Positions 1-8,492 are shown, counted from the stretch's first letter. The stretch is 59,826 nt of DNA from Alphaproteobacteria bacterium (GCA_018969015.1 JAGWZE010000022.1:1-59826), one strand, 5' to 3'. The notes: generated from the sequence alone by a model not told the origin. Numbers and translations are program-made.

Positions 1-1926
1 GGCATCGCCAACTCGTTCGATCTGCAAAAGATCGTGCCAGGCCTCGCGATCTCCTACGGAAACCGCGAAACCAACGTCGCGATCCGCGGCGTCTCGAACA
101 ATGTGCGCAGCGTCGGCTCCGACCCGTCCAACGCCGTACACCTCGATGGCGTGTATCTGCCCCAGTCGAGCATGATCCTCACGGACCTGTTCGACGTGGC
201 CCGCGTGGAAGTTCTCAAAGGTCCGCAGGGCACGCTCTACGGCCGCAACGCCACGGGCGGCGCCTTGAACGTGATCTCGCGCGCGCCAACCGAAGGCTAT
301 TCAGCCGAAGGGTTCGTCGGCGTCGGCTCGAACAGCCTCGTGCGTGGCCAGGTGGCCCTCAATGGCGGCAGCGATACGGTCGCGGGCCGCTTCGCGCTCT
401 CGTACGTCAAGGACGATGGCTACACGAGGAACGTGCTGCGTGGCACGGATCTCGACGCGCAGGACTTTGTTGGCGGCCGGGGATCGGTCCGCTTCCAACT
501 GTCGCCGATCGTCGATTTGACACTTCTCGCGCACGTGACGCGCGATGATGGCACCGTTGGCTACGGCATTTCCACGGATGCGGCCTTCAAGTCGTTCCCG
601 GCGAACTTCTACGCCGTCGTCGTGCCTGCAAATCTCCAGCGCATCGACGAGCGCAACATCCGGATCGACGCGCCGGTGTTCAACCACCGCGACAGTGACG
701 TTTATGCCGCAACGCTGAACTGGAAAATCGGGGATCTGCAACTCAAGTCGATCACCGGCGTGACCAAGTACCGTGCCAACGACGCGCTCGACTTCGATTT
801 CACCGGCGATCCGAACGAAACCTTCACGTCGGAAACCAACGTCGATTCCAAGTCCCAAGAGCTCCAGCTCTCCAACGCCAGTGGCGGAAACCTCGAGTGG
901 ACGGCTGGCCTTTATTTCTACAGCGACGACGCGGATCAGGCCGTTGACTGGCGCGTGCCGTTCCCCTTCGCGCGCGCCACGACGGCGAGCAAAGGCAAGT
1001 CGAAGGCGATCTTCGGACAGGCGACGTACAAGTTCGCCGACAAGTGGGCGGTGATGGCGGGCGCTCGCTACAACGAGGACGAAAAGAAGGGCAATCAGCG
1101 CAATCTGATCAGCAGCACGACGGCCAACGTCAAAGGGAAGTTCGACTCTTTCACCCCGCAGGTGCAACTGCAGTATCGGCCGACTTCCGACGTTCTGACC
1201 TATATCGGCGTGAGCCAGGGCTTCAAAAGTGGCGGCTTCAACCTGCTCGCCGCTGGCCCGCCGACGGCTTACGATCCCGAAGAGATCGTGGCCTATGAAG
1301 CAGGCCTGCGCTCGACGCTCGCGGATGGCAAAGCGACGTTCAACGCTTCGATCTTCCACTACGACTACACCGATCTGCAGCTGCGCACGCTGGTGTTTAC
1401 GGGCACGGGTGGCGGTGCGTTCGCGACCGTGAACAACGCTGAGGGTGCAAAAATCACGGGCGTCGAACTGAACACCGACCTGAAACTTGGCGGCGGCTTC
1501 AGCGCGGATCTCAACGCGACGTACCTCGACGCCACCTTCGACCGCTACATTTCGCCGTCGAACAATCTCGACCTTTCGGGTACGCGCCTGCCGCTTTCGC
1601 CGGAGTGGAGCGGATCCGCTGGCGTGTCGTATGAGGGCGCACTGCTCGGCGGCGACGTGCGCGCGCGTGTCGAGTATGCGTACCGCGGCGAGATCATCTT
1701 TCCGCTGACGATCGATGCGCCGCAAAACTTTGACGCGTCGTCAGGCGTCGTCAACGCCACCGCCCGATGGACCGCGCCAAATGGCGGCTACTATGTAGAA
1801 GTCATCGGACGCAACCTGGGCGACGACCTGTATCGGGTCCAACGCGCCGACGTCTTCTTCTCCGGCGTCTATGACAGCTTCGGTCCGCCGCGGACGGGCG
1901 AAATCCGGCTGGGCTTCAACTTCTGA
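1..1926 (+). CDS. TonB-dependent outer-membrane receptor, 5'-truncated by window edge
   Basis: The reading frame is open from the first base, so the N-terminus (signal peptide and TonB box) lies outside the window; 641 residues are visible. It would be a 22-strand outer-membrane beta-barrel that imports a bulky substrate using TonB/ExbBD energy. The plug-domain signature LKGPQGTLYGRNATGGALN lies near residues 72-90, preceded by the IRGV segment of the plug, and the protein ends in a barrel strand with terminal Phe (RLGFNF). The style (PGLAIS, SNNVRSVGSDPSNAVHLDG) matches the large CirA/FecA-like receptor group expanded in sphingomonads and Caulobacterales. The substrate cannot be deduced; the transporter and esterase genes beyond the mobile island may have been its original neighbours. 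Confidence 0.95.
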   Translation, partial: GIANSFDLQKIVPGLAISYGNRETNVAIRGVSNNVRSVGSDPSNAVHLDGVYLPQSSMILTDLFDVARVEVLKGPQGTLYGRNATGGALNVISRAPTEGYSAEGFVGVGSNSLVRGQVALNGGSDTVAGRFALSYVKDDGYTRNVLRGTDLDAQDFVGGRGSVRFQLSPIVDLTLLAHVTRDDGTVGYGISTDAAFKSFPANFYAVVVPANLQRIDERNIRIDAPVFNHRDSDVYAATLNWKIGDLQLKSITGVTKYRANDALDFDFTGDPNETFTSETNVDSKSQELQLSNASGGNLEWTAGLYFYSDDADQAVDWRVPFPFARATTASKGKSKAIFGQATYKFADKWAVMAGARYNEDEKKGNQRNLISSTTANVKGKFDSFTPQVQLQYRPTSDVLTYIGVSQGFKSGGFNLLAAGPPTAYDPEEIVAYEAGLRSTLADGKATFNASIFHYDYTDLQLRTLVFTGTGGGAFATVNNAEGAKITGVELNTDLKLGGGFSADLNATYLDATFDRYISPSNNLDLSGTRLPLSPEWSGSAGVSYEGALLGGDVRARVEYAYRGEIIFPLTIDAPQNFDASSGVVNATARWTAPNGGYYVEVIGRNLGDDLYRVQRADVFFSGVYDSFGPPRTGEIRLGFNF

Positions 1927-2059
1927 TTAGCGGTGGCGCGGTGGGCCACTCGGCCTTCCGCGCCCTATCCGGCTAAGCGAACGCAGTAGGGCCTCGGCAC
2001 TATATCGCTGAGCTGATTGTCGTTTCGTTTTCGGCGTCGGCCTATGGCAGCCGACAACG

Positions 2060-2425
2060 CTACCTGTCGAGCTCCCGCGCCAACATCTCCAGGAACGCCT
2101 CGTACCGGGCCTTCGCATCCGCCTCGGCGTCCGGATCATCGTCCTCAATCGGCCCGGCGCGCTCGAACCAGAACCGCACGAAAAGCAGCAGCGCCTCCCT
2201 TATCTCCGCGACATCGCGGGCGCGGGCGTGATCCCGCTTCTCCATACGATCAAGCCGGGCCTTGACGGTCGTTGCGAGCCCCTCGCCCGCCTCGTCGATC
2301 AGCGCGCGACGCAGGGCGTCGTTGGCCGCGCGTGACAGCGTGAGGCCGCGGCGCGTGGCCTCGAGGTCGAGGACGCGCGCGATGTCGGCATCGAGATGCA
2401 ACGTAAGCTGACGTTTGGAGGTCAT
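2060..2425 (-). CDS. small ribbon-helix-helix-like protein, probable mobilization accessory factor
   Basis: This is a 121-residue, acidic and basic, mostly helical protein. The first 45 residues (QLTLHLDADIARVLDLEA, then SRAANDALRRALID) have the strand-helix-helix look of a CopG/MetJ-type DNA-binding domain. The remainder is a charged helical tail rich in Glu and Arg. Its ATG overlaps the stop of the upstream TraG-like gene by four bases (ATGA), so the two are translationally coupled. Small RHH proteins next to relaxases usually bind oriT and help assemble the relaxosome; that role here is inferred from the neighbours. A plain transcriptional regulator is the alternative. Confidence 0.7.
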   Translation of the reverse strand: MTSKRQLTLHLDADIARVLDLEATRRGLTLSRAANDALRRALIDEAGEGLATTVKARLDRMEKRDHARARDVAEIREALLLFVRFWFERAGPIEDDDPDAEADAKARYEAFLEMLARELDR

Positions 2426-3963
2426 AGGTTCGGCCTCCGACGCTGGCCCGACTTCGCTTTCAGCACCTCACGGACATCCAGCGGCGCGCGCGGCGGCCGC
2501 GGCGGTGGTGGCGGCGGCTCGGGCCTGGGCGCATTCGCCACCGGCGCGCGCCGCTTTTGCGGCGGCGCGGACCAGGCGGGCGATCGCGCCGACGACTGCG
2601 GGCGGGCGATCTGAGCCCCGTCCGCCGATGTTGCCTCCATGCGCGCCCAGACCGGGGCGACGTCGCCGCCCACGATCCAGATGTCGCCGGCACCCGCTTT
2701 CATCAGCCGTTCCGGCGCCAGGCGCGGCAGCACGACCCGTCGCACCGTCGGCCATCCACGGTCGAACGACATATGGATGCGCTCCACGCGCCCCGCCCGA
2801 TGCGACAGCGCCCGCGCATCGACCTCGCCGCATGGTCCTGCGAGCACGACAGTTGAGAACGGCTCGCCGCGCGCAGACATCTCGTCCCACATCCGGCCGC
2901 CGAGGAAGCCTCGCGCGTCGTCGATCGAGTCTGCCGCGACCAGCAGATCCACACCAATCGCCGCCAATTGCCCCCACGTCTTCCGGGGCAGCATCGGCGC
3001 AGGCATCGCCGACGCGCTTGAGACAACGAGCGCAACGCGACGCGCCGGCCTTTCGCCTACGCGCGCCGCGATCAACGCATCCAGCACCTGACCTATGATC
3101 GCCGACAGAACCGGATCAAGCCCGATCTCGCCGCCCACCATCGGCATGAGCGCCAGGGTCGACAGGCCAACCCCGCGCACGAGATCGGCCGGATCGATGT
3201 CCTGGCGGCCAGTTACTTCGGCGAGCCGCCCGTCGGAAAGACCGGCGAGCGCCCCTCTCAAGCGCTCGACGGCAGCGTGGGCCACCTCAGGCGATGCCGG
3301 CCAGCTCTGCCGAACGCGGATGATCTCGGAGAGCACCGGCGCAATCCCAGCCGAGACCGGCCCCTCGAACCCCGCCATGACGCCGCGCAGAACCCCATCC
3401 CCATCGAACAGCCGCCGACGCAGCGCAGCGAGCGTACGGCGCTCGGGTGCGGCGCCGATCAGATGATCGCCGAGGACGGCCGCAGCGCTCTCGACGACCG
3501 CTTCGCCCTCCTCGCCCACGAGCTCTGCCGCCAGCAGAACGAGATCGCGCCAGGCCAGATCACCACTGCGGATCGCGCCCAGAGGATTGAACCCCACCGA
3601 GAACGGCGCGCCCGGCTCGAACCGAAACGCCGGTCCGCGCGCGAGGCGATCCACGAGACGACTGTGATCGACGAGCACCACGCCGCCGGGATAGCGCGCG
3701 AGGATCCGCAGCAGCACCTCATCCCGGATGGCGCGCCGACCGAGCAGCAACAGCGGTCCAGGCGCGCCGTGCTCGGGTCCAATCCCCAATAGCGCCCACC
3801 AGCCTGATCGACCAAGCGGAAAGCCACTCTGATCCGATCGCCGCCAATCGCCCTCGTACAGGTCTGGAATCCGCCCCCCGCGCGCGCGCCGTCGATCCCG
3901 GAAAAGCGCCGTGGAGTCACCGTGCGCCGCCTCTTCACCGCCCTCCCTCGCAACTTCTCCCAT
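2422..3963 (-). CDS. degenerate TraG/VirD4-like coupling-protein homologue
   Basis: The predicted protein has 513 residues. The ATG at 3963 was chosen because it follows GGAGGA at good spacing; the frame stays open further upstream but runs into the relaxase. Residues 113-132 (FRFEPGAP...VGFNPLGAIR) match the RFDP...RFNPLxxIR segment of TraG/VirD4 type IV coupling proteins, and the following helical region fits that family. However, no N-terminal membrane helices are seen. The P-loop position (about 70-83, GPLLLLGRRAIRDEV) has no GxGKS/T, and the Walker B position (about 313-318, VVSSAS) lacks the Asp-Glu pair. The C-terminus is a Pro/Arg-rich tail. It is therefore unlikely to hydrolyse ATP as a classical coupling protein and may be a structural adaptor. 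It is divergent from the relaxase gene. Confidence 0.7.
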   Translation of the reverse strand: MGEVAREGGEEAAHGDSTALFRDRRRARGGRIPDLYEGDWRRSDQSGFPLGRSGWWALLGIGPEHGAPGPLLLLGRRAIRDEVLLRILARYPGGVVLVDHSRLVDRLARGPAFRFEPGAPFSVGFNPLGAIRSGDLAWRDLVLLAAELVGEEGEAVVESAAAVLGDHLIGAAPERRTLAALRRRLFDGDGVLRGVMAGFEGPVSAGIAPVLSEIIRVRQSWPASPEVAHAAVERLRGALAGLSDGRLAEVTGRQDIDPADLVRGVGLSTLALMPMVGGEIGLDPVLSAIIGQVLDALIAARVGERPARRVALVVSSASAMPAPMLPRKTWGQLAAIGVDLLVAADSIDDARGFLGGRMWDEMSARGEPFSTVVLAGPCGEVDARALSHRAGRVERIHMSFDRGWPTVRRVVLPRLAPERLMKAGAGDIWIVGGDVAPVWARMEATSADGAQIARPQSSARSPAWSAPPQKRRAPVANAPRPEPPPPPPRPPRAPLDVREVLKAKSGQRRRPNL

Positions 3964-4108
3964 CCCCGCGTCCTCCCACCCACATACTCGCGCTCTTGCC
4001 TCACCTCGCCTCAAGATGTCACAAGTATTAGCGCCTCGTCTCTGCTTGATATCCACCGACATCATCTGAGAAAACAAAGCGGAGAGCAAGATAAAGGCCG
4101 AGTTTTTC

Positions 4109-4137
4109 TTGACGCAATCCCTTGCGCGCCTTAGAGT
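4109..4137 (+). promoter_or_regulatory. candidate sigma-70-type promoter for the relaxase gene
   Basis: TTGACG at 4109-4114 is followed after exactly 17 bases by TAGAGT at 4132-4137, about 60 bases before the relaxase start. It lies in the 232-base divergent gap that should also contain control sites for the TraG-like gene and possibly oriT. The prediction is by consensus only. Confidence 0.45.
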
Positions 4138-4195
4138 TGGGGCAAGTCGAGGCGCGCGGCGCACGACTTTCCGATGTCCCACGAAGGCCAACGCG

Positions 4196-5863
4196 ATGGC
4201 GAAGGACACCCCCACCCAGACAGCCGGCGAAGACCGCTTCCGGGTCCGTTTGGGATCAGGCGGCGGCGGGCGCGAGGGCGCCTCCAAGAGCGCGAGCGCG
4301 CGTCTTACGAAGCTGAAGGCGGCGCAGCGCGGCCGGCTGTTCGGGCGCAACGCGACGCCCTTCGACGGCGACGGTGATCGTCGCCAGCGGGTCATCGTGA
4401 AGGCGAGCTTCCACGCCCATGGCGGCGGAGGCGGCGGCCGCGGCGGCGGGCTCAGCGCCCACGCGGGCTATCTGGAGCGCGACGGCGCCGGGAAGGACGG
4501 GGAGCGCGGCCAGTTCTACGACCAGGAGCACGACGTCGCCGAGGACGCCCATGGCCGGATGCGCGACTGGGCCGAGGAGGATCCCCGCCACTTCCGGCTG
4601 ATGATCGGCGCGGAGCGCGGCGACCTCCTCCCCGACCAGAGGGAGTTCACGCGCGAGCTGATGGCGCAGATGGAGCGCGATCTCGGCGTCGAGCTCGAAT
4701 GGGTCGCGGTCGATCACCACAACACCGACAACGCCCACACCCACGTCATCCTGCGCGGCGTGCGGGGCGACGGGGTGGCCCTGGTCATCCCCAAAGCCTA
4801 CATCTCCCATGGCCTCCGAGAGGCCGCCCGCGAGATCGCGACACAGCACATCGGCGAGCGCACGCCGGCGGACGATCGGCTGCGCCTGGAGCGCGAGCTC
4901 ACAGCCCGCGGCTGGACGCGGCTCGATCAGCAGCTCGAGGCGGTGATCGGCGAGGATCGCGTCGTGCGCCTACAGGCGCTCGAGCGCGACGCGCTGCGGG
5001 CGCGGGCCGGTGAGCTTGCCCGCATCGGTCTTGCCGAGGAAACCCGGCGCAACGAGCTCCGCTTCGCCGAAAACTGGCGCGAACAGCTCGAAGCGCAGGG
5101 CCCCATCGACGTAAAGCGCGAACTGACCCGCGGGCGCGTCTACGAGCCGCGCATGGGCCGGCTTGATGGCGTGGTGGAGCGCGCCGGTCCGCGCGGCGAG
5201 CATGGCGAGCGCGGCGTGCTCGTCATCGACACCGCCGAACACGGGCGGGTGCTGCTCAACACGTCGCGCGACGCGGTCGACGGGCTCGTCCCGGGCGATC
5301 TCGTGCGGCTCGAACCATCAGGGCGCCGGCCCGAAGTGCAGTCCCTCAGTGATCGTCCGGTGCAGGAGCAAACGCGATCTCCTGAATACACCGACCTCGA
5401 TCGCGCGCTGGACCAGGTCGCGCACTATGGCCGCCACACCTTGCCGGACGTGCCTGCAGTGCGCCGCGCGTTGGAGGCGCGCGCGACGCACCTCGCCCGC
5501 TCCGGGCTTGGGGCGCGCGATCGCGAGGGGGTGTTTCGGTATCGGGACGGCGCGCGCGAGGACTTGGCGCAGGCGGAGCGCACGGCCTTCGGCCGCGACG
5601 CCGCGTCCCGCAGCGGACGCGCCTTAGTCGATCCGACGCAGGCGCTGGATCAGTCCTGGAAGCTGGAGCGCGAGGTCGATCTTTCTTCAGGCCGTGTCGG
5701 CGTCTTCGGGCGCGGCGGGTCCCTCACGGTCGTGCCGATGGGGCAAAGCCACGGCCTCGAGATCGGCGATCGGGTGCGGCTGGAGATCACGGCGGCGATG
5801 ACGGGCCACCAGGCCATCACGGCTGTGAAGGACTTGTCGAAGGGGTTGGGGCTGGATCGCTGA
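4196..5863 (+). CDS. relaxase / mobilization nuclease, DUF3363-type (HUH fold)
   Basis: This 555-residue protein should nick and covalently hold the transferred strand at oriT during conjugative mobilization. The HUH metal-site motif is visible as DHHNTDNAHTHVILRG (His174, His175, His181, His183). A candidate catalytic tyrosine is Tyr92 in LSAHAGYLERDG. The long C-terminal half with RGRVYEPRMGRLDGVV and repeated VRLE-type beta segments matches the DUF3363 part typical of VirD2-like relaxases of alphaproteobacterial plasmids and ICEs. The start MAKDTPTQ is preferred over an upstream ATG because the N-terminus then matches the family (VRLGSGGG...). A TraG-like gene diverges upstream and a BrnT/BrnA pair follows within 60 bases. 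Confidence 0.9.
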   Translation: MAKDTPTQTAGEDRFRVRLGSGGGGREGASKSASARLTKLKAAQRGRLFGRNATPFDGDGDRRQRVIVKASFHAHGGGGGGRGGGLSAHAGYLERDGAGKDGERGQFYDQEHDVAEDAHGRMRDWAEEDPRHFRLMIGAERGDLLPDQREFTRELMAQMERDLGVELEWVAVDHHNTDNAHTHVILRGVRGDGVALVIPKAYISHGLREAAREIATQHIGERTPADDRLRLERELTARGWTRLDQQLEAVIGEDRVVRLQALERDALRARAGELARIGLAEETRRNELRFAENWREQLEAQGPIDVKRELTRGRVYEPRMGRLDGVVERAGPRGEHGERGVLVIDTAEHGRVLLNTSRDAVDGLVPGDLVRLEPSGRRPEVQSLSDRPVQEQTRSPEYTDLDRALDQVAHYGRHTLPDVPAVRRALEARATHLARSGLGARDREGVFRYRDGAREDLAQAERTAFGRDAASRSGRALVDPTQALDQSWKLEREVDLSSGRVGVFGRGGSLTVVPMGQSHGLEIGDRVRLEITAAMTGHQAITAVKDLSKGLGLDR

Positions 5864-5900
5864 CGGTCTGCTTGCAACCGACCACGGTTGTAACTACATT

Positions 5901-5910
5901 TGTATATACA
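5901..5910. promoter_or_regulatory. palindrome upstream of brnT, candidate BrnA operator
   Basis: TGTATATACA is a perfect 10-base palindrome 13 bases before the brnT ATG, in a locally AT-rich patch. BrnT-BrnA complexes are known to repress their own operon by binding palindromes at this place, so this is the best candidate operator. Confidence 0.45.
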
Positions 5911-5922
5911 TGGCGCACGGAC

Positions 5923-6207
5923 ATGGACTTCGAGTGGGACGATGACAAAGACGACGCGAACTTCCGCAAGCACGGGATCCGCTTCTCGGAAGCCGCGCGG
6001 ATCTTCGATGGCCCGATCCTCAGCCGGATCGACGAGCGCGAAACCGGCGAACTCAGAGAAATCAGCTTCGGGCTCCTCGCGGGCGTCGTCGTCCTCGCCG
6101 TCGTCCACACGGACCGCGACGGCGTCACCCGCATCATCAGCGCGCGCAAAGCCACGCGCCGGGAAAGCACCCTCTTCCATGCCTATCTCAAAAAAGCGCT
6201 TGGCTGA
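5923..6207 (+). CDS. brnT: BrnT family ribonuclease toxin
   Basis: The 94-residue protein is a type II toxin of the BrnT family (RelE-like fold, mRNA-cleaving ribonuclease). It has the family opening FEWDDDKDDANFRKHGI followed by FSEAARIFDGP, and the C-terminal RIISARKATRRE segment carrying the Arg/Glu residues of the family active site. The start MDFEWD was chosen because family members begin there; a longer in-frame start at 5872 gives an unrelated N-terminus. The toxin precedes and overlaps its antitoxin, the normal BrnTA order. It probably stabilises the mobile island. Confidence 0.93.
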   Translation: MDFEWDDDKDDANFRKHGIRFSEAARIFDGPILSRIDERETGELREISFGLLAGVVVLAVVHTDRDGVTRIISARKATRRESTLFHAYLKKALG

Positions 6208-6439
6208 GATCGAGGCAATCGCCGACGCCGACATCGATCGGTCGGACCTCCCCGAAATGGATGCGGCCTTCTTTGAGACGGCTCGACTGGTGCTGAAGCC
6301 TTCAGCCGCAAAGCAGGCCGTATCACTGCGGCTCGACGAGGACGTGATCGCCTGGTTTCGCGCGCAGGGGCCGGGCCACCTGAGCCGGATGAACCAAGTC
6401 TTGCGGGCCTACATGCTGGCTCGAAAGGCAGACGATTGA
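6179..6439 (+). CDS. brnA: BrnA family antitoxin
   Basis: This 86-residue antitoxin overlaps the 3' end of brnT by 29 bases in another frame. The C-terminal half, KQAVSLRLDEDVIAWFRAQG followed by MNQVLRAYM, is the ribbon-helix-helix DNA-binding domain of BrnA (family pattern K..V.LRLD.DVl.WF...G). The N-terminal half (DADIDRSDLPEMDAAFFETA) is the toxin-wrapping segment. It should neutralise BrnT and, as a complex, repress the operon through the palindrome upstream of brnT. The length and order are normal. Confidence 0.93.
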   Translation: MPISKKRLAEIEAIADADIDRSDLPEMDAAFFETARLVLKPSAAKQAVSLRLDEDVIAWFRAQGPGHLSRMNQVLRAYMLARKADD

Positions 6440-6531
6440 GGCAAGTCGAGCGATGGAGCCCTACCCGACGCGCTGGGCGGTTGATGCGTCCGGCGCACAA
6501 TCGCCCTAGCGTCGAAAGCCAGGAGGCGCCG

Positions 6532-6747
6532 ATGGCAGCGCAGGACGTTCCCCCGAACACGCAGGCCGCCAAGGACGACGCGGGCGGGGAAAGCTCCGAG
6601 CACACCATCGACGGTGCAATCGAGGGATGGCTGTCGACGGACGTCGCCGAAACGTATGACCGGATGCGCGCTGATCCCGAACGGGGCATCCCGCTGGATG
6701 CCGCTTTTCAAAGGCTGAGGCGCGCTCGAGGCCAGCAACGCGAATAG
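6532..6747 (+). CDS. short acidic antitoxin-like protein, apparently without a partner
   Basis: This 71-residue protein starts at an ATG preceded by a good AGGAGG (6520-6525); the longer in-frame start at 6436 is less likely. The C-terminal part (DGAIEGWLSTDVAETYDRM, then ADPERGIPLDAAFQRLRRAR) resembles short ParD-like antitoxins that end in a YDxMxADPxRxIPxxxxFxxLR pattern. Such antitoxins are normally followed at once by a RelE/ParE toxin. Here the next gene is on the opposite strand, so the toxin is missing. The family assignment is from recalled pattern only. Confidence 0.6.
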   Translation: MAAQDVPPNTQAAKDDAGGESSEHTIDGAIEGWLSTDVAETYDRMRADPERGIPLDAAFQRLRRARGQQRE

Positions 6748-6791
6748 CCGCGAACGGCGGCGAAAGGCGGAAACGTCCGAGGACGACGCTC

Positions 6792-7238
6792 CTAGCCCGG
6801 CAGCAAGGCGGCGAGGTCCGCTTGTGACAGGCTGAATGGATTGACGGCCTTCATGCCGTTCAGCGCCAATCCATCCTGCAAGTCCTCAGTAAACAAGAGC
6901 GTCGCGCCAGCTTCCCGCGACGCCGCCCAGATCACCGCGTCCCAAACCTGGAACTGATGATCACGCACCATGGTGAGCGCTTTGCCGGCCACGAAGGTGT
7001 TGGTCGGGACCACCTCGAACACCTTCGAGAGTGCGTCGACTTTTGCGAGAGCGCTCGTGAGGCTTTCAGGCCGTCGACGTCGCACCACGGCGACGAACTC
7101 GAGCATCACCTGGGCCGCGATCACGCCGCGCGGCGCAGCCATCTCGATCACGCGTTGAGATCGGATGCCTTTGGGGGTTTCCGGCTCCAGCTCGGCATAG
7201 ACAAGGACATTACTGTCCAGCGCGGCGCGTTTCGTCAC
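6792..7238 (-). CDS. PIN-domain toxin (VapC-like ribonuclease)
   Basis: This 148-residue PIN-domain protein is read from a GTG that overlaps the antitoxin stop by four bases (GTGA). PIN acidic residues are visible: the Asp in ALDSNVLVYA, the Glu in QVMLEFVAV and the two Asp in VWDAVIWAA and LFTEDLQDG. Such toxins cleave tRNA or mRNA with Mg/Mn when their antitoxin is degraded. The longer ORF extension upstream of the GTG is the antitoxin gene in another frame and is not coding here. The pairing with a Phd-type antitoxin supports a functional type II module. Confidence 0.88.
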   Translation of the reverse strand: MTKRAALDSNVLVYAELEPETPKGIRSQRVIEMAAPRGVIAAQVMLEFVAVVRRRRPESLTSALAKVDALSKVFEVVPTNTFVAGKALTMVRDHQFQVWDAVIWAASREAGATLLFTEDLQDGLALNGMKAVNPFSLSQADLAALLPG

Positions 7239-7507
7239 GTCGCGTCGCCCAATGGCGCATCGCCGTACTTGTCGTCTTCGGTGATTTTCCCGACGCGATA
7301 GCCTGTTGCGGGCGTGGCGCGCATCAGCGCCACCATCCGCTCGTAAGCGGCGCGCCACTCGGGATCGTCGCGAGGATCGTCCGAACGCGGCCGCAATTCC
7401 GCGACCGTCTTGCCGTTCTTGGTGATGAGCACGGTTTCGCCCTTCTCGACCTCAGCGAGGATCTTCGAGAAGTTCTGGTTTGCGTCCCGAACGGTCATCG
7501 TAATCAT
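7235..7507 (-). CDS. Phd/YefM-type antitoxin
   Basis: This is a 90-residue antitoxin. The N-terminal part TVRDANQNFSKILAEVEKGE followed by VLITKNGKTVAEL is the Phd/YefM DNA-binding fold that dimerises on operator palindromes. The acidic C-terminal half (DDPEWRAAYERM...) would wrap the PIN toxin. An ATG at 7507 or three codons later (7498) could start translation. The gene lies immediately upstream of, and overlaps, the PIN gene, giving the standard antitoxin-toxin order. Confidence 0.9.
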   Translation of the reverse strand: MITMTVRDANQNFSKILAEVEKGETVLITKNGKTVAELRPRSDDPRDDPEWRAAYERMVALMRATPATGYRVGKITEDDKYGDAPLGDAT

Positions 7508-7555
7508 GGTTCTACAGTAGCACAGCCTGGGCGCGAATGGAACCAGCCGAAGCAC

Positions 7556-7821
7556 TTGCGGTCCGAAATCGCCATCAAGTCCGTACTCGGCAAGGCGGCC
7601 TTTCAGGTCATGCGCTGCGAGATCCTCGAGGCGGCGCTGGCCAGCGGCTTCGAAGAAATCCCGTCAGCTCCGTCGCGGCGCTTCGCGTAGCGGACCTTCC
7701 GCCGATCCATTGCGATCCGTTCGGCCGGCTGCTTATCGCACAGGCGCTCTACGAGCCGGCGCGCCTCGTGACGACCGAGGCCGCGCTCGCCGCATACTCC
7801 GAACTCGTCACGTGCTTGTGA
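7556..7821 (+). pseudogene. remnant of a vapC (PIN) toxin gene, 5'-deleted and frameshifted
   Basis: Two frames together spell the C-terminal two thirds of a PIN toxin. In frame 2 from 7556 one reads LRSEIAIKSVLGKAAF and then ILEAALASGFEEIP. After a shift near 7660-7672 the sequence continues in frame 1 with ALRVADLPPIHCDPFGRLLI, AQALYEP, LVTTEAALAAY. This is the well-known VapC pattern EIAIK..LG ... GFEELP ... LPPIHRDPFDRLLIAQA..E...LVT.D. The N-terminal catalytic Asp part and any antitoxin are absent. It is a dead gene next to an intact PIN/Phd module on the other strand. Confidence 0.75.
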
Positions 7822-7875
7822 GCAGGGCCGCATTTGGCGCCGAGGTTGCACGCCGCGCCGCCCGTGGAGGGTGGG

Positions 7876-8226
7876 ATGCCGCGAGCAGCAAAATCGGGAC
7901 GTGGTGAACGCAGCTGCGGCAAGAACCGGCCGCGGCAGCTGTCGCTCTTCGATGAACTCCCGCCCGTGAGGGCGCCGATCCCGACGGCGGAGAAACCGCG
8001 CCCCGCGAAGCGCAGCGTTCGTCGCCCCGCCCCGATCCCCGAGCGCCCATTGGTCCTCACGCCCGCACAAGCCGCCGCCCTGCTCAACGTGCGCCCCGCC
8101 ACGCTGAAAAGCTGGCGCGCGAAGGGCATCGGCCCCACCTTCGTGAAGCGCGGCGCCCGGCTGATCGGCTACCTGCCGGAGGCGCTGACGGCCTTTCTCC
8201 GCGAGAGCGCAGCCCAAAAACCGTGA
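7876..8226 (+). CDS. HTH_17/AlpA-like DNA-binding protein
   Basis: This is a 116-residue protein. The first 60 residues are basic and Pro-rich; residues from about 66 hold a MerR/excisionase-type winged helix (LTPAQAAALLNVRPATLKSW followed by KGIGPTFVKRGARLIGY). The ATG was chosen for the GGAGGG before it. Proteins with this domain act as excisionases or as regulators of integrative elements. A second protein with the same fold lies 270 bases downstream. The function of the basic arm is unknown. Confidence 0.75.
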   Translation: MPRAAKSGRGERSCGKNRPRQLSLFDELPPVRAPIPTAEKPRPAKRSVRRPAPIPERPLVLTPAQAAALLNVRPATLKSWRAKGIGPTFVKRGARLIGYLPEALTAFLRESAAQKP

Positions 8227-8492
8227 TCGGACGCCGCCTGCGACGTTCTGACTTTTCTTCCACCACGCGAATTGCGGCGGTGGGCGATTAAGGGCGATCG
8301 AGGGCGAGGGCGGGTCGTCTGGTTTCCTTGCTGGAAAAGCCAGGAACGGACTGAGCCAGAACATTTTGGATCACGCGATTCCATCCGAGTTCGGATAATT
8401 CATTTTCGCGGGGAAGGCGATTTACCCGCCTGTTTTCGAGCGTTCTCCTTTGTGGGCGCGGCGCGCTGGGCGCTCGCGAAAAGGAGACCACC

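Noticed and set aside
301-1725. Long open frame on the minus strand inside the TonB receptor gene
   Set aside because: It is an antisense shadow of GC-rich coding DNA: Arg-rich, no known fold, no ribosome-binding site; the plus frame is an unmistakable receptor.
3964-4195. oriT or nic site in the relaxase/TraG-like gap
   Set aside because: Short repeats are present, including GGCAAGTCGAG also found near 6440, but no pattern could be matched to a known nic site.
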